Position numbers and translations under genes: made by a program
In this document: in pieces, positions 38,942 to 48,597 of the stretch
How the letters are laid out: each line of letters begins with the position of its first letter
How positions within the stretch are numbered: position 1 is the stretch's first letter
Notes under the pieces: generated by a model
Database searches by the model: none
Told to the model about the DNA's origin: nothing
The model's input: only the letters and a program-made list of their open reading frames with translations
Assembly: GCF_008365385.1 (NCBI RefSeq)
Contig: NZ_QOVF01000002.1
Span: forward strand, 124,001-188,000
Direction: 5' to 3'
Length of the DNA: 64,000 nt
DNA from: Halopseudomonas laoshanensis
GTDB taxonomy: Bacteria; Pseudomonadota; Gammaproteobacteria; Pseudomonadales; Pseudomonadaceae

Positions 38942-40846
38942 GTAGGACGAGCGAGTCAACCCCAGGCGCAACGCATCCACGAAGCGCGCCCGCTCTGCAG
39001 AGCTGAGTCGCGCCCCGGCTACCTTGTCTCGGTAGCGGGTGACCAGTTCATCCGGCTCGAAGTGCACGTAGCGCAACATGTCTTCGATGGTGTCGTGGGT
39101 TTCGATGCCGCCATGCACTACCCGGCCGTCGCTGCGCAGGTAGACGTTGACCGAGTCGGTGTCGCCGAACAGGTTGTGCATGTCACCGAGAATCTCCTGA
39201 TAGGCGCCCACCAGGAAGATGCCCAGCAGGTAATCCTCGCCCTCACGCAACTCGTGCACCGGCAGACTGTTTTCGATGCTCTGCTCGTCCACGTAATGAC
39301 GGATCTTGCCATCGGAGTCACAGGTCAGATCCTGCAGCACCGCGCGGCGCAACGGCTCTTCGTCCAGACGATTGATCGGCATGATCGGCAGCACCTGATC
39401 AATCGCCCAGGTGTCCGGCAAGCTCTGGAAGACCGAGAAGTTGCAGATGTACTTGTCGGCCATCTTGTCATTCAGCTCGTCCAGTACCTGCCTGTGAGAC
39501 CGCTGACGGGCTTTGAGCAGATCGTGTAGCCGCGAGCACAGGGCAAAGTAACATTGCTCCGCTAGCGCCTTTTCCGACAGGCTCAGCTTGCCTTCAGCAT
39601 ACTGCGCCGCCACATCAGCCATGTAATGCGTCGCGCGCCAGTAGGTTTCAGTGACCATTTCGATGTCGTTATGGTCGAGCAGCCCCACCAGGTTGCGTAC
39701 CACCTGCGGCAAGCTGTCCAGGTCATCAATCGGTGGCAGCGTGTCGTTATGACGCTCCACATCGGTGACCTGAACCACCAGCACTGCGTGATGAGCAGTC
39801 ATCGCTCGGCCGCTTTCGGAAAAGATGTGCGGATGCGGCAAACCCTGGTCGTTACAGAAGTCGCGCAACATGGCGACTACCGTGTGCGCGTACTCATTGA
39901 CGTCGTAGTTGATCGAGCTGGCATTGCGCGAGTGAGTGCCGTCGTAATCCACGCCCAGGCCGCCGCCGACGTCGATATGATCGACCGGCAGCCCCAGCGC
40001 GCGGAGTTCACCGAAATAACGAATCGCCTCACGAAAGCCATGCTGGTAGTCGGCCAGATTGGCAATCTGCGAGCCCATATGAAAATGCAGTAGCCGCACA
40101 CCGTCTTGCAGCCCGGCATTGCGGAATTGCTCGACCACGCGCAGCAGTTGGGCGGCAGACAGGCCGAACTTGGATTTCTCTCCACCGGTGTCAGCCCACT
40201 TGCTTGAGGCCAGGGACGACAGCCGCACGCGCAAACCCACCTGCGGCGTCAGGCCCATTTTCGCCGCCTCTTCGATCACCAGCCGCACTTCCGACTCTTT
40301 CTCGATAACGATGAACACGTTATGTCCAAGCTTCTGGCCAATCAGCGCCAGATTGATGAACTCGCGATCCTTGTAGCCATTGCAGACGATGGTGCCGCCC
40401 TTGGGCGCCAGTGCCAGTACAGCCATCAGCTCGGGCTTGGAGCCGGCTTCAAGGCCAATGGACACATCCTCAGTGGCGATGATGTTCTCGACCACCGCCT
40501 CCTGCTGGTTGACCTTGATCGGATACAGCGCGGTATAGCCGTTGGTGTACTCCAGCTCGGCGATATTGCTGTCGAAAGCGCCGGTCAACTGGCGCACACG
40601 GTCCTGCAGAATATCCGGAAAACGCACCAGCAAGGGCAGATCCAATCCGCTCTCGCGCAACTGTGCGACCAGCTCGTGCAGATCGATAGCCTTGCCGTCA
40701 GGCCCGCGCGGTTTGACATCCACATGACCCTGCTCGTTGACGTTGAAGTAGCCAGCGCCCCAATGACGAATGCCAAAAACGCTGCGGCTGTCGGCAACCG
40801 TCCAGGCTGAAGCATCTTCCTTACGTGAACGTCGCTGTAACGCCAT
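38927..40846 (-). CDS. speA: biosynthetic arginine decarboxylase
   Basis: 639 aa from the ATG at 40846, with an AGAGG site 8 bases upstream; the GTG at 40855 sits inside the spacing. It is a PLP enzyme converting arginine to agmatine for putrescine synthesis. The PLP lysine lies in [11 protein letters not shown], and [30 protein letters not shown] and the C-terminal CSRLHDLL-type segment are all typical of the SpeA fold-III decarboxylase. It is a single gene, divergent from rhlG. Confidence 0.96.
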   Translation of the reverse strand: MALQRRSRKEDASAWTVADSRSVFGIRHWGAGYFNVNEQGHVDVKPRGPDGKAIDLHELVAQLRESGLDLPLLVRFPDILQDRVRQLTGAFDSNIAELEYTNGYTALYPIKVNQQEAVVENIIATEDVSIGLEAGSKPELMAVLALAPKGGTIVCNGYKDREFINLALIGQKLGHNVFIVIEKESEVRLVIEEAAKMGLTPQVGLRVRLSSLASSKWADTGGEKSKFGLSAAQLLRVVEQFRNAGLQDGVRLLHFHMGSQIANLADYQHGFREAIRYFGELRALGLPVDHIDVGGGLGVDYDGTHSRNASSINYDVNEYAHTVVAMLRDFCNDQGLPHPHIFSESGRAMTAHHAVLVVQVTDVERHNDTLPPIDDLDSLPQVVRNLVGLLDHNDIEMVTETYWRATHYMADVAAQYAEGKLSLSEKALAEQCYFALCSRLHDLLKARQRSHRQVLDELNDKMADKYICNFSVFQSLPDTWAIDQVLPIMPINRLDEEPLRRAVLQDLTCDSDGKIRHYVDEQSIENSLPVHELREGEDYLLGIFLVGAYQEILGDMHNLFGDTDSVNVYLRSDGRVVHGGIETHDTIEDMLRYVHFEPDELVTRYRDKVAGARLSSAERARFVDALRLGLTRSSYLSAE

Positions 40847-41028
40847 CAAATACACCTCTTGTCATAAGCTGGAAAAAACTGGCTACAGGATAAAGCAAAA
40901 GCGCCACACCTGCCGCTTCGATGATCGGGCATTTGTCTGCTGTATAACCAATGCAAACACTTGGCCTGCCGGGGCCTGCCCACTACTGTAGTGCAACTGG
41001 ATGACAAACCTATTGGTGGAGTGAACAG

Positions 41029-41799
41029 ATGCAACAGTATTTCAGCCTTAAGGGACGCACCGCACTGGTAACCGGCGGCAGCCGCGGTATCGGCAAAATG
41101 ATCGCTCAGGGTTTTCTCGAAGCGGGCGCACGGGTAATCATCTGCAGCCGCAAGAAAGACGAATGCGAGGCTACTGCCGCCGAGCTCGGCCAGTACGGTG
41201 AATGCATCGCCGTCAGCGCCGATCTGTCCAGCGAGGAAGGCGCCAAGGCCTTGTTTGCTGACCTGCAAGCGCATACCCAGCACCTGGACATTCTGGTCAA
41301 TAACGCCGGTACCAGCTGGGGCGCCAAGCTGGAAGACTTTCCGGTCAAAGGCTGGGAGAAGGTCATGCAGCTGAACGTTACCTCGGTATTCAGCTGTATT
41401 CAGCAATTGCTGCCGATGCTGCGCAAGGCCGGCAATGCCGAGAGCCCGGCGCGGGTGATCAATATCGGGTCGGTCGCGGGTATCAGCGCGTTCGGCGAAG
41501 AGGCTTATTCCTACGGGCCAAGCAAAGCGGCTGTGCATCAGCTGTCACGCATGCTGGCCAAGGAACTGGTCGGCGAACATATCAATGTCAACGTGATCGC
41601 TCCGGGCCGCTTCCCGAGCAAGATGACCAGCCACATTCACACTGACCCTGAGGCGCTGGCGGAAGATTGCCGGCACATTCCGATGAAGCGCTGGGGTCGT
41701 GAAGAAGAAATGTCAGCACTGGCAATCATGCTGGCCAGCACCGCGGGTGCTTACATGACCGGCAATATCATCCCGATCGATGGCGGCTTTACTCTCTAG
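41029..41799 (+). CDS. rhlG: NADPH-dependent 3-ketoacyl reductase RhlG
   Basis: 256 aa classical SDR. Cofactor motif TGGSRGIG, NNAG, catalytic Ser in NIGSVAG and YGPSK are intact. The N-terminus (YFSLKGRTALVTGGSRGIGK), the block GWEKVMQLNVTSVFSCIQQLLP and the end GAYMTGNIIPIDGGF match P. aeruginosa RhlG as I recall it closely. RhlG was linked to beta-hydroxyacyl supply for rhamnolipids, though its physiological role is debated. No other rhamnolipid genes are in the window. A terminator follows. Confidence 0.88.
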   Translation: MQQYFSLKGRTALVTGGSRGIGKMIAQGFLEAGARVIICSRKKDECEATAAELGQYGECIAVSADLSSEEGAKALFADLQAHTQHLDILVNNAGTSWGAKLEDFPVKGWEKVMQLNVTSVFSCIQQLLPMLRKAGNAESPARVINIGSVAGISAFGEEAYSYGPSKAAVHQLSRMLAKELVGEHINVNVIAPGRFPSKMTSHIHTDPEALAEDCRHIPMKRWGREEEMSALAIMLASTAGAYMTGNIIPIDGGFTL

Positions 41800-41807
41800 G
41801 CCTTACA

Positions 41808-41832
41808 GGGCTGGTTGATGCCAGCCCCTTTT
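41808..41832 (+). terminator. terminator of rhlG
   Basis: GGGCTGG / CCAGCCC (41808-41814, 41821-41827) with a six-base loop, followed by CTTTT, 9 bases after the rhlG stop. It overlaps the stop of the convergent GGDEF gene by 2 bases. Confidence 0.65.
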
Positions 41833-43540
41833 AAACATCGGTGGTGAACACTGCCTGGTGTTTGCCCGATCCCTTGGCCTTATACAAGGCCCGATCAGCC
41901 TTGGCCAACACCTCTTCGGTGGTCTGCCCGTCCGCGGGCCAGAACGCGCCACCTATACTGCAGCCGACCTTAGTCTCCTCCCCGGCGATCAACATCGGCG
42001 TACCCAGCGCACTGAGCGTACGAGCAGCGATCTGACGCGCGGTGATCTCCAGCTCCTCAGGCCTGATATTCAGCACCATAACGAACTCATCACCCCCCAG
42101 GCGCACCAGCAGGTCGCCCTCGCGCACCTTGGAACGCAGGCGCTCGGCAACCAGCTTCAGCAGCTCATCCCCTGCTGCGTGGCCTAGCTGGTCATTGACC
42201 TGCTTGAAGCCATCGAGGTCAAGAAACAGCAATGCCATGGGGCTATTCTGATCGTGTTTGCGCAAATAGTGCTCAAACCCGGAACGGTTCGCCAGCCCGG
42301 TTAAGCGGTCTGTCATTGCCAGTTCTGACATCTCGCCGAGGCGATTTTCCTGACGCCCCAGAGCTTCGACCAAGTGACGGATGGAGCTGCTAAGGATCTC
42401 CAGCTCTCTAACGCCCCTAATGACCGGAATCTCTGCGGGCTTTCCATCAGCGAGCTTGTCAGCCGCGCGAGCAATCTGCTGCAACGGGCGAGTGAGATGG
42501 CTGCTCGCCAGCCAGCCGACGAAAGCAAATATAACCGCAAGGGCCGAGCCTGCGATGACAATATCGCGCTGCAACTCGCGAGCAGGCTCATCAGCCACCT
42601 CAAGGGGTTGACGCGCGACAATAGTCCAACCCAGACCAGGATAATCTGCATGCCCATCAGCACTTGCAATACCCGTTAAAAAGGCGCCTGGTTGCGGCCC
42701 AGCCCACTCCACAACACGCCGATTCGCTCCCCTGCCACCAATTTTGTCCTGCAACAGTGGGGCTAGCGACTCGCCCACCCATCCCTTCGGACCTAACAGC
42801 ACAGTACCCTCTGCGCTCAACACAAAAAATTCGACGTTCCGCCGCTGCTGAGCAGGATTCAGCAGCGAACGGCTGACTTCCTCCGCCCAGGCCCAGGACA
42901 AATGAGCAGCCAATACACCCAGCAACTCTCCCTCGTCAGATTCAATCGGCAAACTGATATCGACAAACTTCATGGTCTCACCAGACGGATTCGGCAACAA
43001 ACTGGCCAATAAAACCGCCTCGTGAACATCCCCGATAAACATACCGTCTTTACCTTGCTGGTAAACGGGCCGCTGGGCGATGTTCGCTCCCTCAAGAATA
43101 CGCTGACTTGCCACCTGCACTGTGCCGTCGGATCCCAGTAGACCCAACCACGCCAGTTCGCCCATGCTGATCTGCAGCTGATCGATGATACGGGCCTGCT
43201 GCTCACGAGCCTCGGGCTGGCGCATGACACCCAACTCAGCCATAACCTCCATGACTTCCGCTCGGCCGGCCATATCACGGTCCAATCGGTCGCCCATCTG
43301 ATAAGCCAGCTCAGCCAGTTCGAACCCTGCACTATCCCGTAGACGAGCGGAAAAATCCTTGCTGATAAAAGCACCAAAAATCCAGCTCATTGACGCGATC
43401 AGCAAAGCAATCAACAACGCCAAGCGTGTGCGCAGGCTGGTGGAAGAACGCATTCGGGAGGAATCCTGTCCAGGTCGTTTGGTGCCCATAATACAGTTGG
43501 CATGATGCCGAGGTGAAGGCTGAAAGCTTTTCCATAGCAT
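41831..43540 (-). CDS. membrane diguanylate cyclase with periplasmic Cache-like sensor, HAMP and GGDEF
   Basis: 569 aa. Membrane helices near 37-57 and 315-335 enclose a ~255-aa periplasmic region with the look of a dCache small-molecule sensor (including VDISLPIESDEGELLGVLAAH). A HAMP region and GGDEF domain follow. The signature VRLGGDEFVMVL is intact, and REGD sits five residues upstream as a complete RxxD inhibitory site, so an active, product-inhibited cyclase is expected. The start is uncertain: the ATG at 43540 has an AAAGG site, while 43453 gives a shorter N-terminus. It is divergent from ectABC-ask. Confidence 0.9.
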   Translation of the reverse strand: MLWKSFQPSPRHHANCIMGTKRPGQDSSRMRSSTSLRTRLALLIALLIASMSWIFGAFISKDFSARLRDSAGFELAELAYQMGDRLDRDMAGRAEVMEVMAELGVMRQPEAREQQARIIDQLQISMGELAWLGLLGSDGTVQVASQRILEGANIAQRPVYQQGKDGMFIGDVHEAVLLASLLPNPSGETMKFVDISLPIESDEGELLGVLAAHLSWAWAEEVSRSLLNPAQQRRNVEFFVLSAEGTVLLGPKGWVGESLAPLLQDKIGGRGANRRVVEWAGPQPGAFLTGIASADGHADYPGLGWTIVARQPLEVADEPARELQRDIVIAGSALAVIFAFVGWLASSHLTRPLQQIARAADKLADGKPAEIPVIRGVRELEILSSSIRHLVEALGRQENRLGEMSELAMTDRLTGLANRSGFEHYLRKHDQNSPMALLFLDLDGFKQVNDQLGHAAGDELLKLVAERLRSKVREGDLLVRLGGDEFVMVLNIRPEELEITARQIAARTLSALGTPMLIAGEETKVGCSIGGAFWPADGQTTEEVLAKADRALYKAKGSGKHQAVFTTDV

Positions 43541-43685
43541 TCAGGGCAGCCTTTCTAAATGCAGTCGCAGAGGGGATCCAAGCCCCTGAATGAGGGTCAG
43601 ACAGGAAGAATATGACAAATCTATTTAACAGCTGTAAATATTTGATGAGCAACCAAGTAGGCCTGTAAATGGCCGGAACAGCGGG

Positions 43686-43715
43686 TTGAGATAATTTCCT
43701 GGATATGTTTATCAT
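43686..43715 (+). promoter_or_regulatory. putative ect operon promoter
   Basis: TTGAGA (43686-43691), an 18-base spacer and TATCAT (43710-43715), about 35 bases before the ectA ATG. The area from 43600 to 43730 is notably AT-rich. Osmotic regulation of this promoter is expected from known ect operons, but no specific operator is visible. Confidence 0.45.
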
Positions 43716-43749
43716 GTAAATAGTATTTATGAGTAAAGATCAGGACACG

Positions 43750-44283
43750 ATGACAAATATACCCGTAACACTACGTAAACCAGCGGTCACAGACGGTTTC
43801 GCGCTCAATGAGCTCGTTGCTCGTTGCGCCCCGCTGGATACCAATTCGGTGTACTGCAATCTGTTGCAGTGTGGCGATTTCGCGGATACCGCGATTACCG
43901 CCCTCACCGAGGACGGCGATATGGTCGGCTTCATTTCCGGCTATCGCCCGCCAAACAAGCCGAACACATTGTTCGTCTGGCAGGTGGCCGTAGACAGCCG
44001 CATGCGCGGCCAGGGTCTTGCGCTGAAAATGCTGATGGGTCTGGTCGAACGTGTTGCAGGTAAAGGTGTGACGCATCTGGAAACGACGATTTCTCCCGGC
44101 AACGAGGCCTCGGAAGCGCTATTCAAAAAGGCCTTCCACCAGCTCGGCGCCGAATACAGCACCCGGACGATCTTTTCCCGGGAGCAGCATTTCAATGGCC
44201 AGCACGACGATGAAGTGCTCTACAGCGCTGGTCCATTTGCAGCAACTTTTATAGCCGCCTCTGCGGCTGCACAAACTGCCTAA
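43750..44283 (+). CDS. ectA: L-2,4-diaminobutyrate N-gamma-acetyltransferase
   Basis: 177 aa from the ATG at 43750, which follows AGGA by 4 bases; the ATG at 43729 has no site. A GNAT-fold enzyme that acetylates diaminobutyrate with acetyl-CoA, the second step of ectoine synthesis. The acetyl-CoA loop is seen around VAVDSRMRGQGLALKML, and TNSVYCNLLQCGDF and TTISPGNEASEALF are EctA-specific. It is the first gene of ectABC-ask. Confidence 0.95.
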   Translation: MTNIPVTLRKPAVTDGFALNELVARCAPLDTNSVYCNLLQCGDFADTAITALTEDGDMVGFISGYRPPNKPNTLFVWQVAVDSRMRGQGLALKMLMGLVERVAGKGVTHLETTISPGNEASEALFKKAFHQLGAEYSTRTIFSREQHFNGQHDDEVLYSAGPFAATFIAASAAAQTA

Positions 44284-44303
44284 TTTAGAAATCAGGAGAC
44301 ACC

Positions 44304-45590
44304 ATGAACAACTTCGAACAGTTCGAAAAACATGAATCCGGTATCCGTAGCTATTGCCGCTCGTTCCCCGTGATCTTCAAGCAAGCTCGCGGCGCGGAAC
44401 TGATCACCAGCGAAGGCAAGCATTACATCGACTTCCTCGCCGGTGCCGGCACACTGAACTACGGTCATAACCATCCGGTTCTGAAGCAGGCACTGATCGA
44501 CTATATCTCCGACGACGGCATCACCCACGGACTGGATATGTATTCCGGCGCCAAGGAAAACTTCCTGGAAGTCTTTCACCGTGTGATTCTTGAGCCTCGT
44601 GGCTTTGGCGACTACGTTACTCAGTTCAGTGGCCCTACTGGCACCAACTCGGTAGAAGCCGCGTTGAAACTGGCGCGCAAGGTTACCGGCCGCAACAACG
44701 TAATCAGCTTCACCAACGGCTTCCATGGCTGCAGCATCGGCGCACTGGCTGTGACCGGCAACCAGCATCACCGTGGCGCCGCAGGCGTAGCGTTGACGGA
44801 TGTCAGCCGCATGCCTTACGCCAACTACTTTGGCGAGAGTGCCAATACCATCGCGATGATGGACAAGATGCTCAGCGATCCAAGCAGCGGTATTGATAAG
44901 CCCGCTGCGGTAATTGTAGAAGTGGTTCAGGGTGAAGGTGGTCTTAACACCGCGTCAGCCGAGTGGATGCGCAAACTGCAGAAGCTGTGCCGCAAGCACG
45001 GCATGCTGATGATCGCCGATGATATCCAGGCTGGCTGTGGCCGTACTGGTTCCTTCTTCAGCTTTGAAGGCATGGGCATCCAGCCTGACATTATTACCCT
45101 GTCCAAGTCGCTGAGCGGCTACGGTCTGCCCTTTGCAGTCGTTGTCATGCGCCGCGAGCTGGACCAGTGGGAGCCGGGTGAGCATAACGGTACATTCCGA
45201 GGCAACAACCTCGCCTTTGTCACCGCTGCCGCCGCCATGGAGCACTTCTGGACAACTGACGAATTTGCCAAGAGCGTTCAGGCCAAAGGCAAGATGGTCA
45301 AAGAGCGTATGCAGAAGATCGTTCGCAAGCACGGCCCTGACTCCCTGTTTGTTAAGGGTCGCGGCATGATGGTTGGCATCAGTTGCCCCAATGGTGAGAT
45401 TGCCTCGGCCATTTGCCAGGAGTCTTTCCAGCACGGTCTGGTTATCGAAACCAGCGGCAACCACAGCCAGGTAGTCAAATGTCTGGCTCCGCTGATCATC
45501 ACTGAAGAACAGATCGACCAAGCCATGACCATTCTGGACGCTGCATTTGCCAAGGTCATGAAAGAAGATTCCGCCGAACAGGCTTCCTGA
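44304..45590 (+). CDS. ectB: L-2,4-diaminobutyrate-2-oxoglutarate transaminase
   Basis: 428 aa class-III PLP aminotransferase. It forms diaminobutyrate from aspartate semialdehyde and glutamate. The PLP aspartate region is MLIADDIQAGCGRTG and the Schiff-base lysine lies in TLSKSLSGYGLPFA; GPTGTNSVEAALKLAR binds the cofactor phosphate. A GGAG site precedes the start, 21 bases after ectA. Confidence 0.97.
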   Translation: MNNFEQFEKHESGIRSYCRSFPVIFKQARGAELITSEGKHYIDFLAGAGTLNYGHNHPVLKQALIDYISDDGITHGLDMYSGAKENFLEVFHRVILEPRGFGDYVTQFSGPTGTNSVEAALKLARKVTGRNNVISFTNGFHGCSIGALAVTGNQHHRGAAGVALTDVSRMPYANYFGESANTIAMMDKMLSDPSSGIDKPAAVIVEVVQGEGGLNTASAEWMRKLQKLCRKHGMLMIADDIQAGCGRTGSFFSFEGMGIQPDIITLSKSLSGYGLPFAVVVMRRELDQWEPGEHNGTFRGNNLAFVTAAAAMEHFWTTDEFAKSVQAKGKMVKERMQKIVRKHGPDSLFVKGRGMMVGISCPNGEIASAICQESFQHGLVIETSGNHSQVVKCLAPLIITEEQIDQAMTILDAAFAKVMKEDSAEQAS

Positions 45591-45602
45591 GGAGAACGAA
45601 CC

Positions 45603-45992
45603 ATGATCGTACGTACACTGAAGGATTGCGAAGCCTCTGAACGACGCGTTGTCTCGCAGAACTGGGAAAGCACTCGCATGTTGTTGAAAGACGACAAGAT
45701 GGGCTTTTCCTTTCACATCACCACCATCTACGCCAATACCGAGACGCACATCTGGTACAAGAACCATCTCGAGTCGGTGTATTGCATGAGCGGTAACGGC
45801 GAAATTGAAACCCTGTCAGATGGCAAGGTCTACAAGATCGAGCCGGGCACGCTGTATATCCTCGATCAGCATGATGAACACATGCTGCGCGGTGGTACTG
45901 AAGACATGAAAATGGCTTGCGTCTTCAACCCGCCATTGAGCGGCAAGGAAGTTCACGACGCAGACGGCGTATACCCCGCAGACGCTACCTGA
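45603..45992 (+). CDS. ectC: L-ectoine synthase
   Basis: 129 aa cupin enzyme that cyclises N-gamma-acetyl-diaminobutyrate to ectoine. [17 protein letters not shown], the metal-site region [28 protein letters not shown] and [11 protein letters not shown] with its His ligand are present. The start follows GAGGAGAA, 12 bases after ectB. No ectD hydroxylase follows, so this operon alone would give ectoine and not hydroxyectoine. Confidence 0.97.
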   Translation: MIVRTLKDCEASERRVVSQNWESTRMLLKDDKMGFSFHITTIYANTETHIWYKNHLESVYCMSGNGEIETLSDGKVYKIEPGTLYILDQHDEHMLRGGTEDMKMACVFNPPLSGKEVHDADGVYPADAT

Positions 45993-46122
45993 GCACCAGC
46001 ATGCTGGTCGGGTTCGCACCCGCACTCGACCGGCATCAGCGGCTAGAGCCGTTGGACAGAAGTCATGCCGCCCCAGGATCAGGATGGTCGGCAACATTCA
46101 CCAACGACAGACACCTTATATT

Positions 46123-47553
46123 ATGCATACCGTAGAAAAGATTGGCGGCACCTCAATGAGCCGCTTCGACGAAGTACTCGACACCCTCTTTATCGGCCAG
46201 CGCAAACAGAACGAGCTCTATAATCGCGTGTTCGTGGTCTCCGCCTATGGCGGCATGACCAATCTGCTGCTGGAACACAAGAAATCCGGCGACCCCGGCG
46301 TTTACGAACGTTTTGCCGATGCGCAAAACGAAGACGCCTGGCTGGATGCCCTGGATGCCGTACTGGATACCATGCGCGCCAAGAACGCCGAGCTGTTCAG
46401 CGGCGAGTATGAGCGCCAGGCCGCTGACCGCTTTATCGAAGGTCGCATCAGTGATGTACGTGACTGCATGCTCAGCCTGCAGCAATTGTGCACCTACGGT
46501 CATTTTCAGCTGACTGAGCACCTGATGAAGGTGCGCGAGATGCTCGCCTCTCTGGGTGAAGCACACAGTGCTTTCAACACCGTACTGGCGTTGAAAAAGC
46601 ACGGTGCCAATGCTCGCCTGGTAGATCTGACCGGTTGGAATCAGCCAGAGCCCAAAGCGTTCCAGGACATGATCAAGGACAGCTTCGATGGCATCGACCT
46701 GAGCAAGGAACTGGTTGTGGCTACCGGCTACACGCATTGCAGCGAAGGCTTGATGAATACCTTCGATCGTGGCTACAGCGAAATCACCTTCGCCCAGATC
46801 GCCGCGACCACCAGTGCCCGTGAAGCGATTATCCACAAGGAATACCACCTCTCCAGCGCTGATCCGAATCTGGTCGGCCTGGACAATGTGGTGACCATCG
46901 GCCGGACCAATTATGACGTGGCCGACCAACTGTCCAATCTGGGCATGGAAGCGATTCATCCCAAGGCTGCGCGTACATTGCGCCGCGCCGGCATTCAGCT
47001 GCGCATCAAGAATGCTTTCGAGCCAGATCATGCCGGTACCCTGATCAGTCAGGACTACTGCAGCGAGAAGCCCTGCGTGGAGATCATCGCTGGCCGCAAG
47101 GACGTTTTCGGTCTGGAAGTGTTTGACCAGGAAATGCTCGGCGATGTGGGCTATGACATCGAGATCACCAAGTTGCTCAAGCAGCTCAAGCTGTATGTGG
47201 TCAACAAGGACTCCGATGCCAACAGCATTACCTACTATGCCTCGGGGTCACGCAAGATGATCAACCGTGCGGCGCGGCTGATTGAGGAAAAGTACCCGAT
47301 GTCCGAAGTGCACGTGCACAATATCGCCATCGTGTCGGCAATCGGTTCAGACCTCAAGGTCAAGGGTATTCTGGCCAAGACGGTTGCCGCTCTGGCTAGT
47401 GCCGATATCAGCATCCAGGCGATCCACCAGTCGATACGTCAGGTGGAGATGCAGTGCATCATCAAGGAAGAGGATTACGATGCTGCGGTGGCTGCCCTGC
47501 ACCAGGCATTGATTGAGCCGGAAAATCATGGCGACGTGATCGCTGCCGCCTGA
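46123..47553 (+). CDS. ask: ectoine-specialised aspartokinase (Ask_Ect)
   Basis: 476 aa from the ATG at 46123, placing VEKIGGTSM, the kinase N-terminal motif, at residue 4 as is usual. An in-frame ATG at 46084 has a better AGGA site and would add 13 residues, so the start is open. It phosphorylates aspartate at the head of the ectoine pathway. FVVSAYGGMTN, the aspartate-binding region and two C-terminal ACT segments are seen. Ask_Ect enzymes are known to be less feedback-inhibited than housekeeping aspartokinases. The gene lies 130 bases after ectC. Confidence 0.93.
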   Translation: MHTVEKIGGTSMSRFDEVLDTLFIGQRKQNELYNRVFVVSAYGGMTNLLLEHKKSGDPGVYERFADAQNEDAWLDALDAVLDTMRAKNAELFSGEYERQAADRFIEGRISDVRDCMLSLQQLCTYGHFQLTEHLMKVREMLASLGEAHSAFNTVLALKKHGANARLVDLTGWNQPEPKAFQDMIKDSFDGIDLSKELVVATGYTHCSEGLMNTFDRGYSEITFAQIAATTSAREAIIHKEYHLSSADPNLVGLDNVVTIGRTNYDVADQLSNLGMEAIHPKAARTLRRAGIQLRIKNAFEPDHAGTLISQDYCSEKPCVEIIAGRKDVFGLEVFDQEMLGDVGYDIEITKLLKQLKLYVVNKDSDANSITYYASGSRKMINRAARLIEEKYPMSEVHVHNIAIVSAIGSDLKVKGILAKTVAALASADISIQAIHQSIRQVEMQCIIKEEDYDAAVAALHQALIEPENHGDVIAAA

Positions 47554-47590
47554 GAGGGTTAGCCCTCAGGGTGTCAGCTCAGCACTGAAA

Positions 47591-47624
47591 AGCAGGCAGG
47601 CCTTTAAGGACTGCCTGCTTTTTT
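47591..47624 (+). terminator. rho-independent terminator of the ect operon
   Basis: AGCAGGCAG / CTGCCTGCT (47591-47599, 47611-47619) with inner CCTT/AAGG pairing, followed by a run of six Ts and then GTTTTC. It lies 38 bases after the ask stop and is the clearest intrinsic terminator in the window. Confidence 0.92.
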
Positions 47625-47635
47625 GTTTTCAGGCT

Positions 47636-48541
47636 TCAAGTTTCTAACAGAAAGCGGCTAATCAGATCGGCACTCTGCGCCGAGTTTTCCTGCATGAAGC
47701 AGTGCCCCCCTTCTGCCGACAGTACATTGACCTGCGGATTGATGGTCGCCAGTCGCTTGGCCGACTGCTGCACAAAGGGATAGGTCTTGTCGCCGTGAAT
47801 CACCAGGGTGGGTGTTCTGATCCGCTTGAGCGCTGGCCACAGGCGCTTGGGCATGGTTTCAAAAACCTCCGCCTCGCGGCTGGGTCGGCATTTCAGCTCT
47901 ACGCCGTGCTCCTGGTGATCCTTCAGCGCATGATCGATATGCGCCTGGAACCCCGCCTCCTCCCAACCACGGAATATGCCGCGATTGTGCAGCGCGCCAT
48001 AGGCGGTATCGCGGTCCGGCCAGTGATGCCGACGCGCCTTGGCGCTATCGGCCATCGGATTGCGCCGTACACCGAGCAGGCTCAAGCTGGTACGTAACTG
48101 AATCAGACGCATGGGAAATAGCACAGGATCTAGCAGTACCGCGCGCTCGAACAGCTCCGGATGGGCGGACAGCATCAAACTGGTCAGCACGCCACCGAAG
48201 CTGTGACCGCAGGCAAATCGGGGTACCTCACCGAAGCGCTCGCGTCCGGCCTGAAAGGCTTCCAGTGCCAGTTCGGCATTACGATTCCAGCCCAGAAAAG
48301 GGCCACCATGATCGCTTTCGCCATGGCCTTGCAGATCGCACAGCCACAGATCGAAATCCTTCGCCAACAGGGACAGCAGCGGTTCATAGGTCCGTGTGCA
48401 GAAACCGTTACCGTGGAGGAAATGCAAAAGCGGCTTGCCCGATACAGGGGTATGCCAACCGCGCAGATCAAAGCCTGCGCTCGTCGTATGCTGCCAGGGT
48501 AGCAACTGCATAAAGGCTACTCGATCGAATGGAAGCGACAT
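47636..48541 (-). CDS. alpha/beta hydrolase in the zinc-linked operon
   Basis: About 301 aa. HFLHGNGFCTRTYEPLL supplies the oxyanion region, GHSFGGVLTS the Ser nucleophile, VIHGDKTYP the Asp and GGHCFM the His, so the hydrolase triad is complete. The substrate is unknown. The start is uncertain: ATG 48541 has no ribosome site, TTG 48574 follows GAGGAG by 4 bases, and the frame stays open to a TTG overlapping the DUF1826 stop. Being third after zigA and DUF1826, it may also be induced by zinc limitation. Confidence 0.8.
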   Translation of the reverse strand: MSLPFDRVAFMQLLPWQHTTSAGFDLRGWHTPVSGKPLLHFLHGNGFCTRTYEPLLSLLAKDFDLWLCDLQGHGESDHGGPFLGWNRNAELALEAFQAGRERFGEVPRFACGHSFGGVLTSLMLSAHPELFERAVLLDPVLFPMRLIQLRTSLSLLGVRRNPMADSAKARRHHWPDRDTAYGALHNRGIFRGWEEAGFQAHIDHALKDHQEHGVELKCRPSREAEVFETMPKRLWPALKRIRTPTLVIHGDKTYPFVQQSAKRLATINPQVNVLSAEGGHCFMQENSAQSADLISRFLLET

Positions 48542-48597
48542 TCTAGAGCGCGATAGCTTCAATGTCAGCGGCAAACTGCTCCTCTGACCCCTCCATA

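Noticed and set aside
40950-40970. sigma-54 promoter for rhlG around CTTGGCCTGCCGGGGCC
   Set aside because: GG and GC are 11 bases apart instead of 12, and the rest of the match is poor.
45995-46008. 14-bp palindrome ACCAGCATGCTGGT after ectC as a terminator or operator
   Set aside because: It has no loop or T run and stands alone; likely chance or a minor feature.
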